From Stomoxys calcitrans (lineage: Eukaryota > Arthropoda > Insecta > Diptera > Muscidae): DNA of 64,000 nt. The position numbers and the translations under genes were made by a program. Below the pieces are notes generated by a model, which was not told the DNA's origin, ran no database searches, and saw only the letters and a program-made list of their open reading frames with translations. The stretch lies in NCBI RefSeq assembly GCF_963082655.1, contig NC_081552.1:197888781-197952780 (forward strand), read 5' to 3'. This document shows, piece by piece, positions 44,383 through 55,850 of the stretch (positions are counted from its first letter, which is position 1; each line of letters begins with the position of its first letter).

Positions 44383-44842
44383 AATTCAAAGTTTGCCAGT
44401 TTTTGCAAAGCACAAAATTGTTTGCTTGTGCCTTATATTAAAGAATGTAATATAAAGCACCATGGCTTTGCAGCTGCTATCACCTGATGTTTCCGCTCAA
44501 TGAGGCATTAATGCTCGCTATTACATAAAAAAAAAGATTTTTTGCAAATAAACAAATGGCTGACATTCATGGACAGTTACAATGACAGGAAAAAAAGCTG
44601 CTACAATCACTGTTTAAATATTAATTTATGTCTGTTGGTTGTACAAAGGTATCAGTATTTGGGCAAATTGGAATGGTTGTAGCTGAAGATTTATTTGCAT
44701 GTTGTTTAATCCCGGGATTTTGCAAGAGATTTAATGTAAATTTGTTTAACAACACATAGTAGGTGAATTTAAGTACTTTAGATTTAAAAGGGAACAAAAT
44801 TTCTAATTCCGTAAAAATTTTCAAGGTTTTTATTGCGTTTTT
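44383..44842. other. Repeat-poor stretch, no gene recognised
   Basis: AT-rich with short open frames only (for example 44621-44899 on the minus strand). None resembles a known protein. Confidence 0.4.
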
Positions 44843-45015
44843 TATACCCACTACCTTAAGATAGGGGGTATATACATTTAGTCGTTCCGTTTGCAACATA
44901 TCGAAATATCCATTTACGACCCTACAAAGTATAGATATTTCGGATCGTCGTAAAATTCTAAGACTATTTAATGATTTCTGTGTGTCTGTCCGTCAGTTGT
45001 ATTCACGCTTCAATC
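44843..45015 (-). repeat. AB B-end fragment
   Basis: TATACCCACTACCTTAAGAT, GACCCTACAAAGTATAGATA, CGTCGTAAAATTCTAAGACT and GTGTGTCTGTCCGTCAGTTG. It is cut off at 45015, where a plus-oriented A end begins. Confidence 0.7.
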
Positions 45016-45937
45016 TTTAACAAATAAGAGCGTGCTAAGTTCGGCCTGGCCGAATCTTATTTAACCCTCCACCATGGATCGCATTTGTCGAGTTCTATGG
45101 GCAGTAGCACTTTTTAGGCAAACAAAGAATATTGAATAAGAAGTGATGTGCTATTGGACCTATATCAAGTGATAGTCCGATTCGGACTATAAATGAATGT
45201 TGAACATTGTAGAAGTCATTGTGTAATATTTCAGTTCATTTGGATAAGAATTGCGCCTTGTAGGGGCTAAAGAAGCAAAATCGGGAGATCGGCTTATATG
45301 AGAGCTGTATTAAGCTAAAGATCGATTCAGACCAGTTTAGATACGTATGTTGAAGGTCATGAGAGAAGCGGTTGTGCAGAATTTCTTCCAAATCGGATGA
45401 GAATTGCGCGCTCTATGGGCTCAAGAAGTCAAGATCCAAGATCGGTTTATATGACAGCTATACCAGATTATAAACCGATTTGAATCATACTTAACACAGT
45501 TGTTGAAAGTGATACTGAAACACTACGTGCAAAATTTCAGTCAAATCGGACGAGATTTGCGCCCTCTAGAGGCTCTAGAAGTCAAGACCCACGATCGGTT
45601 TATATGGCAGCTATATCAAAACATGGAGCGATTTGAACCATACTAAGCGCAGTTGTTGGAAGTGATACCAAAACACAACATGAAAAATTTCAGTCAAATC
45701 GGACGAGATTTGCGCCCTCTAGAGACTCTAGAAGTCAAGACCCACTATCGGTTTTTATGGCAGCTATATCAAAACTTGGACCGATTTGGCCCATTTACAA
45801 TCCCAACCCACCTATACTAATAAAAAGTATTTGTGCAAAATTTCAAGCGGCTAGCCTTACTCCTTCGAAAATTAGCGTGCTTACGACAGACAGACGGACG
45901 GTATGTATACCCCCATCCTATGGTGGAGGGTATAAAA
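45016..45937 (+). repeat. AB element
   Basis: A end: AACAAATAAGAGCGTGCTAA; GGCCTGGCCGAATC; CCCTCCACCATGGATCGCAT. About five monomers follow (AGATCGGTTTATATGACAGC). B end: GACAGACAGACGGACGG, then CCCCCATCCTATGGTGGAGG at 45909-45928. The B end lacks the usual GACCCTACAAAG stretch, a deletion of about 90 bp compared with other copies. Confidence 0.75.
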
Positions 45938-48900
45938 ATTGGGATATTGAGTTGACATTCTGCACAGAGTAATATTTCTCCTATAAGTAGGTTAAGTTCT
46001 TGAATGGGCCAAATCGGAGTATATTTGGATATAGCTGACAGATATCCGATTTCAATGAAAATAAAAAGAGAGAGCTGTTTTAAGCCTCCCGACATTCGAC
46101 TCAAATATGGTTCAGATCGGACCATATTTAGATACAGCTGTCATATAGCCCGATATGCTGGTGTAGAATTATGATCCTATATAAGCCGCAATTATTATCT
46201 AATTTCGCTAAAATTTTTAATAGCGAATTGTTTTAAGCCTCCCGACATTTGACTCAAATATGATTCAGAACGGATCATATTTAGATATAGCTGCCATATA
46301 GGCCGATCTGCCGATTTAGGGTCTTAAGCCCATAAAAGTTGCCTTTGGAACCAGATTTCGTTGAAACCTAAAACAGTGAGTTGTTTTCAGCCTTCTGTCA
46401 TCACACCTAAATATGGTCCAGATCGGACAATATTCAGATTTAGCTACTATATAGACCGATCTGCGGATTGAGGGCCTTAAGCCCATCAAAGCCACACATA
46501 TTATTCGATTTTGTCGAAATTTGGGACAGTGAGTTGTGTTAGACCACCATTTGGAGGCCACCGTAGCGCAGAGGTTAGCATGCACGCCTATGACGCTGAA
46601 CGCCTGGGTTCGAATCCTGGCGAGACCATTAGAAATAATTTTTTAGCGGTGGTTTTCCCCTCCTTAATGCTGGCAACATTTGTGAGGTACTATGCCATGT
46701 AAAACTTCTCTCCAAAGATGTGTCGCACTGCGGCACACCGTTCGGACTTGGCTATAAAGAGGAGACCCCTTATCATTGAGCTTACATTTGAATCGGACTG
46801 CACTCATTGATATGTGAGAAGTATGTCCCAGTTCCTTGGTGGAATATTTTGAGTTGTGTTAGACAACTCGTCATACTTCTACAATTTGGCCCAGGTCGGT
46901 CTAGATTTCGTTTAGCTGTCATATAGACCGATCTCTCGATTTAAGATCTAGGGCCCATAAAAGGCGAATTTATTGCCCGATTGCGCCGAAATTTGGGACA
47001 GTGTGTTGTGTTAGGCCCTTCTTCAATTGGGCCAGATCGGTCCAGATTTGGATATAGCTGCCATATAGATCGATCTCTCGATTTAAGATCTAGGGCCCAT
47101 AAAAGGCGAATTTATTGTCTGATTTTGCCGAAATTTGGGACATTGAGTTACGTTAGGCCCTTCGACTTCCTTCTGCAATTTGTCTGAGATCGGTCCAGAT
47201 ATGAAAATAGCTACCATATAGACCGATCTCCCGATTTAAGGTTTTGGGCTCATAAAAGACGAATTTATTGTCTGATTTTGCCGAAATTTGAGACAGTGAG
47301 TTATGATAGGCCCTTCGACATCGTTCTGCAATTTGTCTAAGATCGGTCCAGATTTGGATATAGCTGTCATACAGACCGATCTCTCGATTTAAGATGACGG
47401 ACCCATAAAAGGCGAATTTATTGTCCGATTTCGGCGAAATTTTTGTGTTTTCTTCAATTGGGCCAGATTGGTTCAGATTTTGATTAGCTATCATATAGAC
47501 TGAGCTCTCGATTTAAGATCTAGGGCCCATAAAAGGCGAATTTCCCCCAAATTTTGGGACAGTATGTTGTGTAAAGCCCTTCGACATCATTCTTCAATTG
47601 GGCCAGATCGGCCCAGATTTCGATATAGCTGTCATATAGACCGATCTCTCTATTTAAGGTTTTGGGCTCATAAAAGGCGGATTTATTGTCTGATTTCGCC
47701 CAAATTTGGGACAGTGAGTTGTGTTTATTTCTCAGACATCCTTCTGCAATTTGGTTGAGATCGGTTCAGATTTGGATATAGCTGCCATATAGACCGATCT
47801 CTCGATTTAATATCTAGGACCCATAAAAGCCACACTTATTATCCGATTTTGCTGAAATTTGGGACAGTGATTTGTGTTAGGCTTTCGACATCCTTCGTTA
47901 ATTTGGTTCAGATCGGTCCAGATTTGGATAAGGCTGCCATATAGACCGATCCTCCGACTAAGGGTTTTATGCCCATACAAGCCACATTTATTATCCGATT
48001 TTGCTGAAATTTGGGACAGTGAATGGTCTTATTCCCTTCGACACCCTTCGTCAATTTGGCCCAGATCGGTCCAGATTTGGATATAGCTGCCATATAGACC
48101 GATCCTCCGATTTAGGGTCTTAGACCCATAAAAGCCACATTTTTATCCGATTTTGCTGAAATTTGGGAAAATGAGTTGCATTAGGCCCTTCGACATCCTT
48201 CGTCAATTTGGCTCAGATCGGTCCAGATTTGGATATAGTTGCTATATAGACCGATCCTCCGATTTAGGGTCTTAGACCCATAAAAGCCACATTTGTTATC
48301 CGATTTTGCTGAAATTTGGGACAGTGATTTGTGTTAGGCCCTTCGACATCGTCCGTCAATTTGTCCCAGATCGGTCCAGATTTGGATATAGCTGCCATAT
48401 AGACCGATCCTCCGACTTAGGGTGTTAGGCCCATCAAAGGTGCATTTATTGTCCCGTGTCGCCGAAATTTGGGACAGTGAGTTAAGATAAGCCCCTTGAC
48501 ATACTTCTGCATTATGGCACAGATCGGTCCAGATTTAGATATAGTTGCCATATAGACCGATCTTTCGATTTAATATTGTGGGCCCATAAAAGGCGCAATT
48601 ATTGTCCGTTATTGCCGAAATTTTGGACAGAGAGTTAAGTTAAGCCCCTCCACATATTTCTGCAATTTGGTCTAGATCGATTAAGATTTACATATAGCTG
48701 CCATATAGACCGATATCTCGAATTAATGTCTTGGCCCCAAAAAAGGCGCATTTATAATCCGATTTAACTGAAATTTGACACAATGACTTATGTAAGGCTT
48801 TTCGACATCCATGTTTTATATGGTTCAGATCGGTTTATTTTTAGATATAGCTACTAAAAAGACAATTGAACGACAACAAATACACAATTGAACAATGACT

Positions 48901-49047
48901 TGTATTTATTAGTATTTGGTCCAAATCGGATCATATTTCGATATTCCTGCTATGGGACATAAGGTATGCATTTTTCACCGGATTTTGATGAATGGTGGTT
49001 TACATATGTACCCGAGGTTGTGGGTATCCAACACCTTTTTACTTGTT
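45938..49047 (-). repeat. Largest AB array with nested SINE
   Basis: About 18-20 monomers in minus orientation. Successive GATATAG anchors at 47775, 47927, 48080, 48232 and 48385 give spacings of 152-153 bp; the intervals ending at 47482 and 47622 (125 and 140) are shortened by deletions. It ends in a reversed, shortened A end (CCCGAGGTTGTGGGTATCCA; TTTTTACTTGTTC). The left side starts in mid-B sequence. The neighbouring CGACATCC-TTCGTCAATTTGG units are similar to each other, suggesting local amplification. Confidence 0.8.
46545..46849 (+). mobile_element. tRNA-derived SINE with 15-bp target duplication
   Basis: A 305-bp plus-oriented copy: GGCCACCGTAGCGCAGAGGT (A box), GGTTCGAATCCTGGCGAGAC (B box), GCGGTGGTTTTCCCCTCCTT, GTGTCGCACTGCGGCAC, then the tail GTTCCTTGGTGGAATATT. 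It is flanked by the exact repeat TGAGTTGTGTTAGAC at 46530-46544 and 46850-46864. This is the best-preserved SINE in the window. It lies inside the AB array. Confidence 0.92.
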
Positions 49048-49215
49048 CGAAGTACCGAGGTGACCAAATTTAGGGGCCTGCCACAAGGCGCCCGAACAGC
49101 TTTAGACATTAAAATGTTGCACACTATCTCGCTAACACTTCAGCTCTAAACATTTCAAACTTCAAAAAGAGATGTCTCCATCCGTTCTCCCACGGCATAT
49201 TTTTTGCTAGTTTTT
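49048..49215 (-). repeat. Dispersed repeat X, copy 3
   Basis: In reverse complement it carries ATATGCCGTGGGAGAACGGA, TAGCGAGATAGTGTGCAAC, GGCGCCTTGTGGCAGGCCCC and TGGTCACC. These are the same order as at 11128 and 38656. Confidence 0.65.
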
Positions 49216-50302
49216 TTTCGATTTTCTCCCACTGTGCAACAGTTCAGCTCTATCACCACTATTCATCTTAAGCTGTATGAAAAAATCACATTTTATTATA
49301 ACGAAGGAAATAACAGCATCTTGATCTGTCAATATTTGAATGAGCAACATAATAAACTATCACCACAGCTAAGTGTAAAAAGCATGGCTTACACTCAACA
49401 AAAATTAGGGCTAATCTTCACTGTTTTTTTTTTGGTGGAAGCAGATTTGTTATGTGGATTAGAGACTTGTATAGATAATTTTAACTTTAGTATATCAACT
49501 TCATAATGAATTTCATAAATATGTTTGGAAAATACAATTTGGGGCTTTGAGTATGAAATTGGGCTTATCAAACTCATCGAAAAGTTTGCCACATACCAAA
49601 ATGGCCCCTTCCGAGCATGTTATCAGTCATTTTATTTGAGTTTTCCCTACATTTCATGTTGCAATAATATCCGAGAAAAACACATGTGTTTTATTTAACC
49701 CTGCATGATATACGAGTTTCAATGGCAATTTACTTGTGTATACTTGAATAACAGCAGCAATTTATGATATATCAGCCTAGTTAGCTGTAAAGCAGTTAAG
49801 CTTTTATCAGCTGTCTTCATGCTTTTTATGACACTTTGAGATTCATCAGTTGATGACAGCAGAACATACAAAGTCGATGTGCCATATTGGATTTTAGCTA
49901 AAGATGGACACAAGCGAATTTTGTATGCCATAAAAAAGTCGTTAAAATTCACCTTGGACTAAGACTAGTTAGTTAGTTAGTTAGTAAGTTGGGGTTTGCT
50001 GGAATGTGATTTGGATGGGAGGCAATGATTTGGATGACGTTTAACGCTGGCCCTTACCAGTGAAGGCAAGACACTAGTGTGAGCTCCTTGATAAACGCTT
50101 TGAACCAAAACTGCTCAAACAGTTCGTTGGCTGGTTACAGGGTGGTTAATATTACATGACTGAGTTTCATAAGCAGAATTACTGCACTCATCTTGGGGAT
50201 AGGAAGTCGTGGGCTCGGGTTATTCATTAGGTCGTCGACTTCATTCGGGGCGCAGGGAAACGAGGGCTTTTGCGGGAATGAGACGGATTAAGAGCCAGTT
50301 TA
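49216..50302. other. Repeat-poor stretch, no gene recognised
   Basis: Contains a TTAG tetranucleotide run at 49969-49987 and several short open frames (longest 100 codons at 49204-49506, unrecognised). From about 50020 the GC content is higher, with no detectable ORF. Confidence 0.4.
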
Positions 50303-51394
50303 TCTTCTATTATATAAAAATCAAATTGTTGCGCTTAGTTTGTTTGTCTGTTCCGTATAGACTCAAAAACGGCTGAACCGATTCTCATGAAATTTTTTCA
50401 GATGGTAGAGCTTGGGCCCCCAGTGAAAATAGGGTATTAAATTTTTTGATTTCCGAAGGGTGGAGCGGACCCTCCCCCGTACACCAATTTTTAAAAACGT
50501 CAGATCTCGGAGATGGATGCACCGATTTAAGCGAAATTTTTGTATGCTTCCTTGTGATATCCAAAAACACAATATTGGTATAAAATTTTTGGGTCAAATA
50601 ACCTGGGGGGACGCCCCATCCCACAACCCACCCGGACAGACATGTTTACCGATTAGGACAAAATGGGTATCAAATCAAAGGTATTTAAGAGTAGAATACG
50701 AACTTAGTATACAAATTTAGCCCAAAGTGTTTGGTGGGTCCCCCACCCTCCAAAAACCTCCCAACAGTACTCTTTCACCGCCTTGGGCGATATGGGTATG
50801 AATGAAAGGTATTTCAAAGTAGAGAACAAATCAGACATGAAAATGTGTTCCTTGGTGTCTGATGGGCCTCCCCACACCTCAAAATCCCCTCGCACGAACA
50901 TGTTTCAACAAGGGTATCAAACGAAAGGTATTTTAGAGTAGAGTACAAGTTTGGTGTACAATGATCGCCCAAAGTGTTGGGGGGTTCCCCACCTCCAAAA
51001 AAACCCCCAACAAGACTTTCAACGCTTTTGGCAATATGAGTATCAAATGGAAGGTATTTAAAAGTAGAGTACAAATCTGACATAAAAAGGTATTGCTTGG
51101 TGTCGGGAGGGACTCCTCACAACCCAAAAGCCCTAGCAGGGCATATTTAACAATTGGGACAATATGGATATCAAATGAAAAGTATTTAAAAGTAGGCTAA
51201 GAATCTGATATACAAATTTATTCTGAGGCGCCTCGCCACCCCCCAAAACCCCCCATCTCGGCTTATTTACCAATTGGGACGATATAGATATCAAATGAAA
51301 GGATTTTGGAAGTTGAGTTTTCATCTGTTTTATGAATTTGGTTCAAGGTGTCTACAGGGCATAAGGATTCAAAAATCGGGGTCACGTCCAGCTG
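50303..51394 (+). mobile_element. Helitron-like element copy
   Basis: 5' tip A|TCTTCTATTATATAAAAATC at 50302-50322, then the ACTCAAAAACGGCTGAACCG leader. About six units of the roughly 115-bp repeat follow (GGGTATCAAATGAAAGGTAT; AGTGTTTGGTGGGTCCCCCA). The likely 3' end is GGGGTCACGTCCAGCTG at about 51378-51394, where the CTAG tip is degraded. It is more diverged than the copies at 28966 and 58985. Confidence 0.65.
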
Positions 51395-51507
51395 TCCTGC
51401 CATTCAGCAGAACATGTATATTGCGATAATAAAAGACTGACATAAATTGTCTTTTGGGTATTAGCGTCGGGGGGAGCGACGAAATATGATCTTGAATGTA
51501 GATAACA

Positions 51508-52452
51508 AAAACAAGTAAAAAGGCTGGGCCGAACTTTGGCTACTCACTACCTGGGGTAAATATGTAAACCACCTTTCGTCCGATGAAAAATTCATAATTT
51601 ATGCCCCCATAGCAGCTATATCAAAATATTATCCGATTTGGACCAAATTCGACACCGATATTGAGTGGTCTAATAAGTACAAGTCATTTTTAAATTTTGT
51701 AGAAGAAAATATTGGTCTTTGTGGTAGCCATGTCCACATATAGACCGATCTGAACCATATACGACACTCATGTCGAAAAGTCTAACATAAGTCGCTGTGT
51801 CAAATTTCTGCGAAATCGAATTATAAATGCGCCTTTTAAGGGGCCAAGATCGATTAAATCGAGAAATCGGTCTATATGGCAGCTGTATCTAAATCTGGAC
51901 CGATGTGGACCAAATTGAAGAGGGATGTCGAAGGGCCTAACATTGTCCCAAATTTTGGCGACATCGAACAATAAGTGCACCTTTTATGGGTCCAAAACCT
52001 TAAAACGAGAGATCGGTCTATATGGCGGCTATATCCAAATCTGGACCGATCTGGACCAAATTAAAGGATGGGCCTACCACAACTCACTCTCTAACATTTC
52101 AGCAAAATAGGATAATAAATGTGCCTTTATGGGCCTAAGCCCATAAATCGGCGGATCGGTCTATATGGGGGCTATATCAAGATATAGTCCGATATGGCCC
52201 ATCTTCGAAATTAACCTGCTTATGGACAAAAAAAAAGATTCTGTGCAAAGTTTCAGCTCAATATCTCTATTTTTAAGACTGTAGCGCGATTTCAACAGAC
52301 AGACGGACGAACATGGCTAGACCGTCTTTTTTATTTTTACGGTGATCAAGAAAATTTACACTTCATAGGGTCTGAAATGGATATTTCGATGTGTTGCAAA
52401 CGGAGTCACGAAATGAATATACCCCCATCCTTCGGTGGTGGGTATAATTAAT
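51508..52452 (+). repeat. AB element
   Basis: A shortened A end (AACAAGTAAAAAGGCTGGGC, with the first half of the palindrome lost). About four monomers, then the B end: GACAGACAGACGGACGAACA; CATAGGGTCTGAAATGGATA; CCCCCATCCTTCGGTGGTGG at 52423-52442. Confidence 0.75.
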
Positions 52453-52735
52453 TAGTGTAATTGCGCCTTCTAGAGGTTCGGCCGATCGGCTTATATGTCA
52501 CAAATATCAGGTTATGGACCTAGTTGAACCAGACTTGGCGTGGCTGTTAGAAGTCATAACAAAACTTTAAATGCACCTTCCAGAGGCTCAAGAAATTAAT
52601 TCTGAAGATCGCTTTTTGTCGCTGATATATCAGGCTGTGAACCGATCTAAACCATATTTGGCAAAGTTGGTGGATGTCAATACAAAACATCTCAAGTAAA
52701 ATTTTAGTCAAACGGCTAAGAATTGCGCCCTTTAC
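52453..52735 (+). repeat. AB monomers flanking an insertion
   Basis: Two diverged monomers (ATCGGCTTATATGTCACAAA; CCTTCCAGAGGCTCAAGAAA) end at AATTGCGCCCTTTA. The next expected monomer sequence, GAAGCTTAAGAAGCCAAG, is found at 56206, on the far side of a 3.5-kb insert. Confidence 0.65.
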
Positions 52736-53223
52736 ACGCAAAAAATAAAACATTTGCGACAAACAAAATACTTTTACCACGTAGTTTTGCTTTTATTGTA
52801 GCCGTGTAGCGTTTCGCTTTAACAAATCAAATGTTAGCCATAAACGTTGTAGTATTGAACGTAACTAACTTTGTTTATCGTAAACCTTTTATTAGCTTCG
52901 TCTACGGTAAAAGGACCTTCCTTATGTTGTAAAACCAACAAATCGTTAATTGCAAAAGTGCAAAATTGCACAATTATTCTCTTGTGCCTCTCCTACTAGA
53001 GGGTGAATATTTGAGCGCATAGACCAATAGTTGGCAAAAATACTCAATCTATTGCTGATTACTTCGTAAGAACACAAGAAAATAATTCCAAGCAGATCCA
53101 TAGGCTTGCAAATAATTGCAACTGTGTGCTCGTCGCAGGTTAAGACACATCACAACATTTGTTCCTGAGCAAAGAGCAGACAGTATATTGATCAGGTCGG
53201 ACAAGTGGGGATGGTAAACTCGA

Positions 53224-53535
53224 TTCTGCGCTCATTCTAAAAATCTCTGACACCAAGTTTCGAGGTGTCTTTCATTACCTGATCTTTTCATCGGGCTTTT
53301 GGTCTTACCGGTTTGCGTGTACCACCGTGTATGCCTTCAAAAGACTTCTTTGCTGGAGCTTCTTTATCCATTCTGACAATGACAATGACCTAGCCAACGC
53401 AGCCGTTATATTCTGATGCGTGTAACTATGCTATCGTCGTCATACAGCTGGTGGTTCATACGTCGCCTATATTCTCCATTAACGCAAACTGGTCCATATA
53501 TTTTACGAAGAATCTCTCTCAAATACTCCAAGCAA
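53224..53535 (-). pseudogene. LINE copy 3 C-terminal remnant
   Basis: Nucleotide-level match to 3490-3810 of copy 1, including the ACCACGTATGAACCACGAGC-like region and the GGTACACG / GATCAGGTAATG stretch. It is broken by indels, and no frame longer than about 40 codons survives. Confidence 0.65.
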
Positions 53536-54090
53536 TGATAGGGCCCAATTATCTCATTGATTTTAGGTTTTAATCTTTCACACAGTACGCTCGAGAGTAT
53601 CTTGTATGCGATGGGGAGGAGACTGATTCCTCTGTAGTTGGCACATTCCGTATTGTCTCCTTTCTTGAGTACGGGACATAGTATGCTGAGGTTTCAATCA
53701 TCGGCTATGCGTTCTTCTAGCCAGATTGCGCAGATAAGCTGATGCACACGCCTTATCAGCGTGTCGCCTCCGGTCTTAAATAGTTCAGCGGGTAACCCGT
53801 CGGCTCCTGCTGCCTTGTTGTTCTTTATTTGGGTCACTGCTGCCTGGACCTCATTCTGACTAGGAGGTAATCATTCTACACCATCATCAATGATTGGTTC
53901 TGCGATATCCTTTTCGCCGCCAACGTCGGACACTAGCAGTAGAGTAAAATGTTCTTTCAGGAGGATGTGCCTGCACCAAAGCCATCGGTTTGATGTTTCT
54001 TTAGTAGAATTAATTATTTGGTAGAATTTCCGGACTTCATTCTGACTCCTGTATATCTCAATTCGCTCGCACTCAAGTCTTTCCACTTCC
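53536..54090 (-). pseudogene. LINE copy 3 RT N-terminal region
   Basis: Minus-strand remnants of KNNKAAGADGLPAELFKTGG (around 53770-53830) and CANYRGIS (around 53630). An open stretch 54086-53871 has ECERIEIYRSQNEVRKFYQI and LLVSDVGGEKDIAEPI. The catalytic half is deleted. Confidence 0.75.
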
Positions 54091-54095
54091 TTTTT

Positions 54096-54536
54096 CTATC
54101 TGCGAAATAGTTTCTCCTCTCTCCTTTTCTCCCGATACCTCTCCTTCATCTGGCGCGTTGCTACTGATTGCAGGGTTGCTCTATATGCCGCATTCTTGGC
54201 TTCAGTCGCATCTCGACACTCTTGGTCGTACCATGGGTTTCTTGGAGGTGGCTTCCGGTACCCAAGTACTACGAATTTCACGGCATTTTCCATGGAGTGG
54301 GCTATAGTTTGCTACTGCGCCATCATATCATCGGAACAAGGAGCGCTTTTATCAGGCAGTTGGGTCAGTCGAGTGAAGTATGCCGCTGCCATTTGTTGTG
54401 TTTGCAGCTTATCAAAGTCCAGCTTCTGTGCATTGTCAGATCGTACTTTCCTCGCCATGTTCAAACGGGTGCGACCTTTGCTACAACAAAGTAATGATCC
54501 GAATCTATATTCGCTCCACGGATGAATGCCTTCCAT
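54096..54536 (-). pseudogene. LINE copy 3 linker
   Basis: Two frames: 54536-54312 with ARKVRSDNAQKLDFDKLQTQ and QQMAAAYFTRL, and 54293-54096 with GYRKPPPRNPWYDQECRDAT followed by a basic RYREKRREEKLFRR tail. It reads straight through the point where copy 1 holds the solo LTR, which confirms that insertion. Confidence 0.75.
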
Positions 54537-54599
54537 CTATCACAACGTGATCAATGTGGCTTTGTGAATATTTTTATGTTGAAATCTGGTGCTACTAAC

Positions 54600-55232
54600 T
54601 ACCATGTTTTCTGCCGCGGCGAAATCTATCAGCCTCAATCCATTATCGGGCGTTATCTCGTGGAGGCTTAAATTTGCGACTGTTGGACCAAAGATCTCTT
54701 CCTCGCTATCTTCGCATTAAAATCTCTCAAAACGATTGTAATATCATGAGCGGGGCAGCGGTCATATTCTTTCTTTAGGCGCTCGTAGAAAATATCCTTG
54801 GTCTGCTCGTCCTTGTCTTCCTTCGGGACATGGGCACAAATAAGGCTGATGTTAAAGAATTTGGCTTTTGTGCGGATTGTGTTTAGCCTCTCATCCACCA
54901 GAGTAAAGCTGGAGACAAGGTGTTTCAGTCTCCGACTAACAACAATCCACAGCCAAATTCATGCCTCGTGTTATAGCAGCTATAGTATAGTTCGTCACCG
55001 TTTTGTGTTGAAGTGACGCCATTCCCAGTCCATCGCATTTCCTGTAAGGTGGTAATATCTGCTTGTACTTCTCCAATACATCCGCCCGCTCGTATACTGC
55101 ACCTTCTCTATAAAGAGTGCGGACATTCCAGGTGCAGATCGGCAAATCATTGTCCTTTTTTCGTTTGCGTGGGTCTTCAACGTTGGGGGGGTCCGTTTTT
55201 ACTATTCCTTTGTTTCTCGTTATAGTTCTCAT
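54600..55232 (-). pseudogene. LINE copy 3 endonuclease
   Basis: 55232-54936 has ICTWNVRTLYREGAVYERAD, and 54898-54668 has FFNISLICAHVPKEDKDEQT and TIVLRDFNAKI. The catalytic GDFN box has changed to RDFN. A frameshift occurs near 55070. Inactive. Confidence 0.78.
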
Positions 55233-55239
55233 AGTTTTC

Positions 55240-55850
55240 GGGAGGCGGGTTACTCGCCCAGCGCCCCAACCGCATGGGGTTTGTGGGATTGCACATGTAT
55301 CCCTCGTTGTGGCGAGCCCCTTGCTCCAAGATCCGATGCTCGCCTCTAGCTGGCCCTAACCTGGGATCAGACGCTGATGTTGCCCATTGGTTATTTGAAG
55401 GCGCCAATAACTCGCCTTGTCATCTCGAGAATCATTGGCACTCAGTATTCAATTAAGACCAGACTCCTCACGAAGTCTCTCCACTCGAAAATCGCTCACT
55501 GCCCGCGGCCGCATTTACAGATACTCAGGATAAAAACCGAGCTTTCCACCATCCGCAACCTGTGGACGCGCCCGGTAGCTTTTAGCTTAGCTTACCGCGG
55601 TAACGATGGACAGCACACAAGTAGGAGCTCAAAGTTTCAGCCTGTGTGGTGCTCATTTGTTTGGTAGCATTTACGCAGTAAAGAAATATCCATCACAAAG
55701 TAGGCATTTAAATGTGTGAAAACAACAACAAAGTTCAAAGTTTCAGCCTGCGTGGTGCTCAATTGTTTGCTAGCATTTACGCGGTAAAGAACTATCCATC
55801 ACAAAGTAGGTATTTAAATGTGCGAAAACAACAACAATTTTTTGTTTTAT
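55240..55850 (-). promoter_or_regulatory. LINE 5' region with 106-bp tandem repeat (candidate promoter)
   Basis: The sequence upstream of the LINE ORF. It includes a GC-richer segment (GTTACTCGCCCAGCGCCCCA; GCCCGCGGCCGC) and two direct copies of a 106-bp unit starting AAAGTTTCAGCCTG at 55631 and 55737. Tandem 5' units acting as promoters are known in some LINEs; that role is an inference here. Copies 1 and 2 lack this part. Confidence 0.5.
55631..55840. repeat. 106-bp direct tandem duplication
   Basis: Two copies of AAAGTTTCAGCCTG...CATTTAAATGTG.GAAAACAAC, starting at 55631 and 55737, with scattered differences (GTGTGG/GCGTGG; TTTGGTAGC/TTTGCTAGC). Confidence 0.88.

Larger units (their letters stand above)
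53224..55850 (-). mobile_element. RTE-like LINE, degraded copy 3 with 5' region
   Basis: The same LINE as at 346-3890. It retains the 5' region missing from copies 1 and 2 (55240-55850). From right to left: 5' region, endonuclease (54600-55232), linker (54096-54536), RT N-terminal part (53540-54090), and C-terminal remnants (53224-53530). At about 53535 the IIGPYH block joins directly to a C-terminal ...LEYLRE-type block, so the whole catalytic YADD segment is deleted. Dead. Confidence 0.82.

Noticed and set aside
46555..46630. Possible functional tRNA gene (A box and B box present)
   Set aside because: The tRNA-like part is the head of a repeated SINE with a body and target duplications; the cloverleaf is imperfect and at least ten copies or pieces lie in the window.
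46981..48480. CRISPR-like regular repeats
   Set aside because: The period is about 153 bp with no short direct repeat plus unique spacer pattern, and the DNA is eukaryotic; these are tandem monomers.
49204..49506. 100-aa open frame as a candidate secreted protein
   Set aside because: AT-driven composition, partly overlapping repeat X, no recognisable domain or splice context.
50020..50300. Higher-GC patch as a possible exon or promoter
   Set aside because: No open frame, splice pair or core promoter motif could be identified.
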